The notes below the pieces were generated by a model. It worked only from the letters and a program-made list of their open reading frames with translations, was not told the DNA's origin and did not search any database. From Gammaproteobacteria bacterium GWE2_37_16 (GTDB taxonomy: Bacteria > Pseudomonadota > Gammaproteobacteria > UBA9339): a DNA stretch of 7,532 bases. The translations under genes were made by a program, and so were the position numbers. Location of the stretch: contig MGXG01000061.1 of NCBI GenBank assembly GCA_001801285.1, positions 1-7,532 on the forward strand, read 5' to 3'. Shown in pieces: positions 1 through 4,726 of the stretch (positions are counted from its first letter, which is position 1; every line of letters begins with the position of its first letter).

Positions 1-51
1 TATAACGACTTTTTTCCATTTCTTAATTCTACACTTTCATACTCCTTTTTT

Positions 52-81
52 GAATTTTTCGAAGCAAGCTTCGGGGAATTT
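52..81 (+). repeat. Imperfect palindromic hairpin element downstream of yraN
   Basis: The core CGAAG (60-64), loop CAAG, CTTCG (69-73) is a perfect stem. Read as RNA from the + strand it extends outward to 52/81 through U-G pairs at 57-59 with 74-76 and A-U pairs beyond, about 13 pairs in all. It looks like a once-perfect CCCCGAAG/CTTCGGGG palindrome in which the left C's became T. There is no T-tract directly after the stem on either strand, so it is not a standard rho-independent terminator. It may still end the lpoA-yraN transcript or be a REP-like dispersed repeat; only one clear copy lies in this window. Confidence 0.5.
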
Positions 82-105
82 AACCCTAAGAGATTAAAAA
101 TTTTT

Positions 106-480
106 TTAGTATTTTACCCAAAACGCATCCTTTATCCATAGGATTTCACTGTCCTTAGCATATGGTTTACTGGAAACGACATCAAAACGACAAATCTTTT
201 TATCGTAAAGGTTATTTTCCAATAAATAAAATTTCGCGGCACGAATGATTTTATTTTGTTTAGCTCGCGTCACACTTTCTAAACTAGAGCCACAATCATC
301 GCCTTCTCTATAACGCACTTCAACAAAAACGTAAATTTCTCCTTGCTGCATAATAATATCTATTTCCCCCATTTTACAATTATAATTAGCAGATAAGAGC
401 TTTAATCCCTGTTTTTGCAAATAAGCAGCAGCAGCTTTTTCAGCTAATTGTCCTAAAAAACGTTGGTTGTTTTGCCTCAT
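106..480 (-). CDS. yraN: YraN, UPF0102 family nuclease-like protein
   Basis: This is a 124-residue protein, the normal length for the UPF0102/YraN family. The family has a PD-(D/E)XK-type fold resembling Holliday-junction resolvases; its biochemical role is unsettled. Family hallmarks are visible: the N-terminal helix with G10-x3-E14 (GQLAEKAAAAYL), GEIDII at 38-43 carrying acidic E39 and D41, FVEVRYR at 52-58 (E54 as the second acidic residue), SVTRAKQNKI at 69-78 and RFDVV at 98-102. It starts at an ATG without an obvious Shine-Dalgarno sequence. It lies 38 bases after lpoA on the same strand, the standard lpoA-yraN order, and is probably cotranscribed from the lpoA promoter. Identity is secure from sequence; the nuclease activity is inferred from the fold family. 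Confidence 0.93.
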   Translation of the reverse strand: MRQNNQRFLGQLAEKAAAAYLQKQGLKLLSANYNCKMGEIDIIMQQGEIYVFVEVRYREGDDCGSSLESVTRAKQNKIIRAAKFYLLENNLYDKKICRFDVVSSKPYAKDSEILWIKDAFWVKY

Positions 481-518
481 ATTTAACTATGTATAGTATG
501 GCGCAGCAATTTATTAAT

Positions 519-1766
519 TTAAAATTCACTCAAATTGGCAGGTTTCCCATCCTGCATTTTAACCCACTCTAAACGTCGATAAATATGATTGGATGGGGTT
601 AGAAATAACGTTCCTGTAGCACCTATTAATCCTTGTTTTGGAAAAAGACCTTTTTGATTTAAAAAACGCATCAAATTATAAGAATCAATCCCCAGAGCAT
701 AAAGTTTACTGGTCGCAATTGTATAACCGGGCAAAGTACTGGTGATTTGTTGTTGTGTCGCTTGCAAATATTGCGGCAACTCATTGGAATTTCGCAAAAC
801 CCACGGTAAATCGCAAAAAATTATTCCATCCAGATCAAAGTCTAGTTGCGAATTTGGCGTACCGCTATAAATCAATGAAGTTGCATAAGCAGGAATGTCA
901 CCCGCGTAATAAAATTTTAACAAAGGATTTATTTGTCTGGCTTCTTCTGGTTTTGCAATTATAAATATAGCATCAAAATCCTGACGACGATAAGAGGCCA
1001 AATCAGATTTTTTTATTTGGGAACTGGTTTGTTTAGTCTGAGTTTTATTAACTTTTAGTAAACTGCTAATTTCTGAAGAAAAATCAGTTTGTTTGTCGTA
1101 ATTTAACTGATCAACAATAGTTCCACCTAAATGCGTTAAATTACTTTTAAAAACGCTAACCAGATTGGCACCCCAGGTGCTTGCTGGAGCAATCACTAAA
1201 ACTTTTTTATGACCATCCCTGATTATTTTATTGGCAATTTGAATTGCTTCATCCTGTGGTGCCAAGCCAAATTGATATAAATTATTGAGCGGATGATCAA
1301 GATAATTATCAACAGTATTTAGTGCTAAGATCGGCACTAACGGGGGATTGCCCGACATAAATGTAGTAACTTCAGATTTTGTCAGAGGACCCACAATAAA
1401 ATCAGCCCCCGACGCCACTGCTTTTTGATAAAGATTCTGAAGATTGCCCTGGGTAGTGTCGATAAAATCCATCTCTGGGATTGGCTGACCATGTTGTTTT
1501 GCATAATAGTGTGCTGTTAAAAATCCATTGCGGATCGCTTGTCCACTTGCGCTTAATTTATCAGAGAGTGGCAACAATAAAGTAACATGTTTTGGAGGGG
1601 TCGCTTGATTAAAAATCGTTGTTATTCCTTCCTTAGCACTACTTTGAGAGATTTTTTGTATGTGATGTTGCTCCAAAGATTCCCTGTTTGGCACCAATTC
1701 ACAACTGGTGAGCAATAAACCACAACAAAAGATGACCAATAAATGAGTTATTTTTTGGCTAAACAT
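519..1766 (-). CDS. lpoA: LpoA/LppC-type penicillin-binding protein activator lipoprotein, short form without the TPR domain
   Basis: LpoA is an outer-membrane lipoprotein that reaches through the periplasm to stimulate the peptidoglycan synthase PBP1A. The ATG at 1766 gives 415 residues and a proper lipoprotein signal: basic start, hydrophobic stretch at 8-20 and lipobox LTSC with Cys22. A GTG at 1838 would add 24 residues ahead of the signal peptide, so I reject it. From about residue 59 the sequence follows the periplasmic-binding-protein-like LpoA C-domain: VTLLLPLSDKLSASGQAIRNG, the IDTTQGN region, ADFIVGPLTKSEV, YQFGLAPQDEA, FYYAGDIPAYATS, DLDGIIFCDLPWVL and, near the end, LYALGIDSYNL and IGATGTL. 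E. coli LpoA is about 678 residues, with a TPR-like N-domain before this part. Here only about 37 residues separate Cys22 from the C-domain. The assignment is strong; activity without the N-domain is inferred. Confidence 0.9.
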   Translation of the reverse strand: MFSQKITHLLVIFCCGLLLTSCELVPNRESLEQHHIQKISQSSAKEGITTIFNQATPPKHVTLLLPLSDKLSASGQAIRNGFLTAHYYAKQHGQPIPEMDFIDTTQGNLQNLYQKAVASGADFIVGPLTKSEVTTFMSGNPPLVPILALNTVDNYLDHPLNNLYQFGLAPQDEAIQIANKIIRDGHKKVLVIAPASTWGANLVSVFKSNLTHLGGTIVDQLNYDKQTDFSSEISSLLKVNKTQTKQTSSQIKKSDLASYRRQDFDAIFIIAKPEEARQINPLLKFYYAGDIPAYATSLIYSGTPNSQLDFDLDGIIFCDLPWVLRNSNELPQYLQATQQQITSTLPGYTIATSKLYALGIDSYNLMRFLNQKGLFPKQGLIGATGTLFLTPSNHIYRRLEWVKMQDGKPANLSEF

Positions 1767-1867
1767 AATTGTTTTTTTAAAACTAAAAAAATATGCTCTT
1801 TTCTGAAAGATTTTCACAGCTCGATCATAATGAATCACAATCTATTTTAGAACAAAGAGTATATTTA

Positions 1868-1916
1868 TTTGCGACACAAGGTGTTATTATACTACATAAT
1901 TTAGTTCTATCGCAAA
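1868..1916. repeat. Inverted TTTGCGA / TCGCAAA pair around the lpoA promoter
   Basis: TTTGCGA at 1868-1874 and TCGCAAA at 1910-1916 are perfect 7-base inverted copies about 35 bases apart. They bracket the TATAAT of the leftward lpoA promoter, and the right copy overlaps its -35. Outside the arms the symmetry is only partial. It could be a regulator site or chance; the same heptamer also recurs upstream of sspA. Confidence 0.3.
1886..1915 (-). promoter_or_regulatory. Candidate sigma-70 promoter for lpoA-yraN
   Basis: On the minus strand a perfect -10 TATAAT (1891-1886) is preceded, after an 18-base spacer, by TTGCGA (1915-1910), which matches four of six -35 bases. Transcription would start near 1879, leaving a leader of about 112 bases to the chosen lpoA ATG. 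Placement right upstream of a leftward unit supports it; the AT-rich background weakens it. Confidence 0.5.
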
Positions 1917-1926
1917 GTCATAATTA

Positions 1927-1956
1927 TTGATTTTATAAAACATTTTAGCTTATTAT
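1927..1956 (+). promoter_or_regulatory. Candidate sigma-70 promoter for dolP and the M50 protease
   Basis: TTGATT (1927-1932, four of six) and TATTAT (1951-1956, five of six) are separated by 18 bases and sit about 60 bases before the dolP ATG. It stands back to back with the lpoA promoter. The region is so AT-rich that a match of this quality could be accidental. I did not recognise a sigma-E-type site, although dolP is sigma-E controlled in E. coli. Confidence 0.33.
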
Positions 1957-2017
1957 GTTTTATATAAATAACATTACTTAAAAAAAATATATAAATTAAA
2001 TTTACTTTAAAATCAAT

Positions 2018-2608
2018 ATGTTAAAAATAAAAGTTTCAAAATTATTCCTTCTTGCCACTATTTTAATGGCTTTAGGACTGCAAGCATGTATACCAGTTGT
2101 TCTAGTGGCAGGAGTAGCTGCTAGCGGCATGATTGTTTATGACAATCGCAGTTCACAGGCCATCATATCTGACCGCACCATAACTTATAAAGCACAGTCT
2201 AACCTGGACAGCGACACTGAGCTGCGCAGTAAGGCTCATACTATAGCCACATCTTTTAACGAAAGCGTTTTAATTACGGGTCAAGCTCCAACCCAAGAAC
2301 TACGCGATTTGGCTTTATCATTGGTACAAAAAGTACCCAATATTAAACATATTTACAATGAAGTAACCGTGGAGGAGCCTTTAAATGCCAATGCTCGCTC
2401 ACATGATATGTGGATAACAACAAAAGTTAAAGCGGCATTATTAGCGCAAAAAGGTTTACACTCAACACAAATAAAGATTGTTACCGAGAATGGAACTGTT
2501 TATTTGCTTGGGCTAGTAACAAACGGTCAAGGGCAATTGGCGGCTGAGGTTACGAAACGCGTCAGTAGTGTGCAAAAAGTAGTAAAAGCATTTGAGTACT
2601 TGGAATAA
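2018..2608 (+). CDS. dolP: DolP (YraP) dual-BON-domain outer-membrane lipoprotein
   Basis: DolP is an envelope-integrity lipoprotein that binds anionic phospholipid, concentrates at the division site in E. coli and supports outer-membrane assembly. The 196-residue product (E. coli about 191) begins with a lipoprotein signal ending in LQAC, lipidated at Cys24. The next residue is Ile rather than Asp, which predicts outer-membrane sorting. A short hydrophobic Gly/Ala/Val stretch follows (25-41), as in other DolPs. BON domain 1 spans about 47-118 with VLITGQAPTQELR (84-96) and IKHIYNEV (109-116). BON domain 2 spans about 127-195 with HDMWITTKVKAALL (129-142), TENGTVYLLGLVT (156-168) and VQKVVKAFEYL. 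Trp132 aligns with the E. coli lipid-binding Trp127. The ATG has no clear Shine-Dalgarno sequence. The gene diverges from lpoA and is one base from the next gene. Confidence 0.92.
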   Translation: MLKIKVSKLFLLATILMALGLQACIPVVLVAGVAASGMIVYDNRSSQAIISDRTITYKAQSNLDSDTELRSKAHTIATSFNESVLITGQAPTQELRDLALSLVQKVPNIKHIYNEVTVEEPLNANARSHDMWITTKVKAALLAQKGLHSTQIKIVTENGTVYLLGLVTNGQGQLAAEVTKRVSSVQKVVKAFEYLE

Positions 2609-2609
2609 T

Positions 2610-3263
2610 ATGAACCAACTAACTACCATTCAACAATTTGCTGTCTGGGTATTACCTGTCCTTTTTGCTATTACAGTACATGAGTTTGCGCATGGTTTTG
2701 TGGCTAACTTACTTGGCGATAAAACCGCCCGCATTATGGGCAGATTAACTCTTAACCCAATTAAACACATTGATTTAATAGGCACTATTTTAGTTCCAGC
2801 AATACTATTTATTTTTGGCGGATTTATTTTTGGTTGGGCTAAACCAGTGCCAATTTCCGCAAGAAATTTTAAAAAACCAAGACGGGACATGATGTTAGTA
2901 GCTGCGGCAGGACCGCTCTCTAATCTCATTATGATGATAATTTGGGCAATAATTGCCAAACTGGGAATTTTGTTAACTCAATATGGATTTAACTGGGCTT
3001 TAGCGATTGCTTATATGGGGGGCGCTGGCATTATGATTAATTCTGCACTGGCAATACTAAATTTAATACCCCTACCCCCATTGGATGGTGGGCACATACT
3101 GATGGGTTTATTACCAATTAAATGGGCGACTAAAGTTAGCCGTATCGAACCTTATGGATTTTTTATCCTCCTGTTTTTACTCGCAACAGGTTTACTTAAA
3201 TACCTAATTGTCCCCATGACTTTTCTACTGCAAGCCTTTATTCCTACATGGCTTGGATTCTAA
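2610..3263 (+). CDS. Site-2-type M50 family membrane metalloprotease, short form without PDZ domain
   Basis: This is a predicted zinc intramembrane protease of the inner membrane. The 217-residue protein has the zinc and catalytic motif HEFAH (His24, Glu25, His28) in its first membrane helix, and the second metal-ligand region NLIPLPPLDGGH (151-162, Asp159) in a later helix. Further marks of the short YwhC-like bacterial group are GWAKPVPI (75-82) and AAAGPLSNL (98-106). About five to six hydrophobic segments are visible. At 217 residues and with no PDZ insert it is not RseP (about 450 residues). A TTG at 2592 would overlap dolP, so I use the ATG at 2610: it follows the dolP TAA (2606-2608) by a single base, with only a weak GGA at 2602-2604. 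This implies translational coupling to dolP. Its substrate is unknown. Confidence 0.9.
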   Translation: MNQLTTIQQFAVWVLPVLFAITVHEFAHGFVANLLGDKTARIMGRLTLNPIKHIDLIGTILVPAILFIFGGFIFGWAKPVPISARNFKKPRRDMMLVAAAGPLSNLIMMIIWAIIAKLGILLTQYGFNWALAIAYMGGAGIMINSALAILNLIPLPPLDGGHILMGLLPIKWATKVSRIEPYGFFILLFLLATGLLKYLIVPMTFLLQAFIPTWLGF

Positions 3264-3296
3264 AATCCACCTAACTAACGCAAGTAATACCTATGA

Positions 3297-3794
3297 CTAT
3301 GTGTTTTCACTTTCTTTAGAATCAATTAAAGTTAGATGAGTTTTGGGTTTTCGTATCACTTTCTTTTTAGAAGCAGCACTTACAATATCATTTTCGTCCT
3401 TCTCTTTTTTTTTCGCCACCACAGCAAGCTTAGTTTTACTTTTAGCTGGAGTAATAACAGAGCGATAATTCGCGTACTCTTCCAAAGAAAAATTCATCCC
3501 TAAGTTATTTTCTGGAGCATAAATAGCAGTAATGGCGCCAATAGGAACGTAAAGAGGAGTAGTCACATTATCAAATTGTGCAATACATTCCAAAGCATCA
3601 TTCCCAATCCTCAACTTTCGTACTGATTGCGCGCTAATGTTTAAAATTATCTCACCCTTATTGACATAATCTTTAGGAACAACTACTCCTTTTAGAGAAA
3701 CATTAACAATCACATACGGCGTTAATGAATTATCACTTAGCCACTCATAAAAAGCGCGGATTAAATAGGGATTTGGCGCGGTAACATCTAGCAT
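3297..3794 (-). CDS. sspB: SspB, ClpXP specificity-enhancing adaptor
   Basis: SspB tethers ssrA-tagged proteins, and some other substrates, to the ClpXP protease. The ATG at 3794 gives 165 residues, the same length as E. coli SspB; an upstream GTG at 3818 would run into sspA and is not needed. AGGGA, about 9-10 bases before this ATG, serves as ribosome binding site. The substrate-binding domain covers about 1-112 and has NPYLIRAFYEWLSDNSLTPY (8-27), the KGEIILNIS strand (46-54), LYVPIGAITAIYAPENNLGM (81-100) and a short acidic FSLEE. A Lys-rich flexible linker follows (about 113-148). The tail KPKTHLTLID (149-158) resembles the XB element that docks on ClpX (E. coli ends in LRVVK), but seven more residues follow it. 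The stop lies 33 bases from the converging protease gene, with no terminator hairpin between. Confidence 0.94.
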   Translation of the reverse strand: MLDVTAPNPYLIRAFYEWLSDNSLTPYVIVNVSLKGVVVPKDYVNKGEIILNISAQSVRKLRIGNDALECIAQFDNVTTPLYVPIGAITAIYAPENNLGMNFSLEEYANYRSVITPAKSKTKLAVVAKKKEKDENDIVSAASKKKVIRKPKTHLTLIDSKESENT

Positions 3795-3798
3795 ATTT

Positions 3799-4422
3799 CT
3801 ATTTCCCTGTTCCTTCACGCATCTCTCTTTCTAGCTCGGAAAGACTAGCTTGAAATGAATCACGCATAAAAATACGTTCGCCATAATCATAAATCGGTCT
3901 AGCTTGTTTTGGTAACTCAATACCCAAAGATGGTAAACGCCAAAGTAAAGGAGCAAGACAACAATCCAGAAGAGAAAACTCATCATTCAAAAAATATGGC
4001 GTTTCAGCGAAAATAGGACTTAAGGTTATAAGGCTATCGCGCAATTGCTTACGTGCACTATTTTGCTCGTTGCCCTGTCCATGCTCAATTGAATGGATTT
4101 TTTTCAGCCAATCTTTCTCTATGCGATATAACATTAATCGGCTCTTGGCTCGAGCAATCGGATACACAGGCAAAAGCGGAGGATGAGGAAAGCGCTCATC
4201 CAAATATTCCATGATGACAAAAGAATGATAAAGCACGAGCTCCCTATCAACTAGGGTTGGAACAGTATTGTAGGGATTTAAATCCAATAAATCAGGCGGC
4301 GGACACAGAGGATTAACGTGTAAAACGTCAACGCTCACACCCTTTTCTGCTAAAACAATTCTCACTTTATGGCTATAAATATCTAAAGCCCCTGAATATA
4401 ATGTCATTATGGATCTTTTCAT
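3799..4422 (-). CDS. sspA: SspA, stringent starvation protein A (RNA-polymerase-associated, GST fold)
   Basis: SspA has a glutathione-S-transferase fold without known transferase activity. It binds RNA polymerase and in E. coli is linked to stationary-phase survival, acid tolerance and lowering of H-NS; in other bacteria it affects virulence genes. The 207-residue product follows the E. coli protein along its whole length. The thioredoxin-like half (about 5-82) has MTLYSGALDIYSHKVRIVLA and NTVPTLVDRELVLY (52-65). The surface-pocket residues Pro79-His80-Pro81 lie in YLDERFPHPPL. The helical half (about 88-205) has RIEKDW, ARKQLR, EFSLLDCCLAPLLWRLPSLG and a C-terminal SELEREMREG. It starts at an ATG with TAGG about ten bases upstream. 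TAG at 3801-3799 is four bases before the sspB ATG, so the two form an operon. The usual upstream ribosomal or cytochrome bc1 genes are absent. Confidence 0.96.
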   Translation of the reverse strand: MKRSIMTLYSGALDIYSHKVRIVLAEKGVSVDVLHVNPLCPPPDLLDLNPYNTVPTLVDRELVLYHSFVIMEYLDERFPHPPLLPVYPIARAKSRLMLYRIEKDWLKKIHSIEHGQGNEQNSARKQLRDSLITLSPIFAETPYFLNDEFSLLDCCLAPLLWRLPSLGIELPKQARPIYDYGERIFMRDSFQASLSELEREMREGTGK

Positions 4423-4488
4423 AAGTACTTACCTAATCTTAAATTTGCATTCAATGGTACGCGAATTAATTTCGTGGACGTATCGTAA

Positions 4489-4509
4489 AGTCCTTAGCTC
4501 TTAAGGACT
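4489..4509 (-). other. Hairpin in the sspA leader
   Basis: AGTCCTTA (4489-4496) and TAAGGACT (4502-4509) form a perfect 8-base-pair stem with a 5-base loop. With the promoter called just upstream it would begin about 12 bases into the sspAB transcript. No T-tract follows on the minus strand (TTTACG), so a terminator is unlikely. A transcript-stabilising or regulatory 5' stem-loop is plausible but inferred. Confidence 0.55.
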
Positions 4510-4511
4510 CT

Positions 4512-4529
4512 ATATCGCAAAACCGATAT
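4512..4529. promoter_or_regulatory. Operator-like dyad at the sspA transcription start
   Basis: ATATCG (4512-4517) and CGATAT (4524-4529) are perfect inverted arms around CAAAAC. The dyad overlaps the edge of the sspA -10 and covers the expected start near 4521, where a bound repressor would block transcription. The arms are short and AT-rich, so chance cannot be excluded. No regulator is known from this window. Confidence 0.35.
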
Positions 4530-4536
4530 TATAGCA
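4528..4536 (-). promoter_or_regulatory. Extended -10 promoter of sspAB
   Basis: The minus strand reads TGCTATAAT (4536-4528): a perfect TATAAT with the TGn extension. The positions for a -35 about 17 bases upstream read AAGCAA, a poor match, which is usual for extended -10 promoters. The start would be near 4521, about 99 bases before the sspA ATG. This is the best promoter in the window. Confidence 0.65.
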
Positions 4537-4615
4537 CATTTTTTAAAATTTTGCTTCTGTTAATATTTTACCGAACTGAACCACATTAAATCTTCCCGAA
4601 GCTAACAAAAAATAG

Positions 4616-4630
4616 TGGTTCTGTCGCAAA
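4616..4630 (+). repeat. IS6-like terminal sequence and left copy of a 10-base direct repeat
   Basis: TGGTTCTGTCGCAAA resembles the terminal inverted repeats of IS6-family insertion sequences as I remember them (GGTTCTGTTGCAAA-like). Its first ten bases, TGGTTCTGTC, recur at 7448-7457 beyond the ATPase start in the same orientation. No transposase fragment accompanies it. It may be a solo end left after IS loss, or chance similarity. Confidence 0.3.
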
Positions 4631-4667
4631 TATTATTAAAGACCAAATTTAGGCTTCTGCTGAATAT

Positions 4668-4692
4668 AATTATTCTGCTAAAGCAGAAAATT
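4668..4692 (-). terminator. Hairpin after the ATPase stop, possible weak terminator
   Basis: TTCTGCT (4673-4679) pairs with AGCAGAA (4682-4688), and the stem extends by AATT/AATT outside a single bulged A at 4672. It lies about 35-60 bases past the ATPase stop on the minus strand. The following bases (TAATTATATT, with one AATT arm included) are AT-rich but lack a real T-run, so termination would be weak. A further TTCTGCT occurs at 4655-4661. Confidence 0.4.
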
Positions 4693-4726
4693 ACCTGGTT
4701 CAATAAACGGGGTGATCTTGCAATCT

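Larger units (their letters stand above)
4423..4726. other. Gene-free spacer between the ATPase and sspA
   Basis: These roughly 300 bases hold no credible gene or tRNA. From sspA outward they contain a leader of about 99 bases with a hairpin, an extended -10 promoter overlapped by a dyad, a degenerate match (4586-4603) to the palindrome at 52-81, an inverted GAACCAC/GTGGTTC pair (4578-4584 and 4615-4621), an IS-end-like sequence (4616-4630), and a hairpin just after the ATPase stop. The density of small repeats suggests a rearrangement site. Confidence 0.6.

Noticed and set aside
1..19. Possible start of a further leftward gene (ATG at 19, beginning MEKSRY)
   Set aside because: Only six codons fit in the window and there is no well-spaced ribosome site (the GGAG near 44-47 is about 25 bases away). 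It would be where the next gene after yraN might start, but it cannot be supported.
1767..1838. N-terminal extension of LpoA from a GTG at 1838
   Set aside because: It would place 24 mostly polar or aromatic residues before a textbook lipoprotein signal peptide, so the ATG at 1766 is the better start.
2592..2609. M50 protease start at the TTG at 2592
   Set aside because: It overlaps the end of dolP and adds six residues without family similarity; the ATG at 2610 fits better.
3264..3296. Bidirectional terminator between the converging M50 and sspB genes
   Set aside because: The 33 bases contain no inverted repeat or T-run of the needed kind; the two transcripts may simply overlap.
3795..3818. 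SspB start at the GTG at 3818
   Set aside because: It overlaps sspA, whereas the ATG at 3794 has a ribosome site, clears the sspA stop and gives the usual 165-residue protein.
4616..4726. An actual insertion sequence downstream of the ATPase
   Set aside because: There is no transposase-coding fragment, no matching opposite inverted terminus and no target duplication at proper distance; at most a solo IS6-like end remains.
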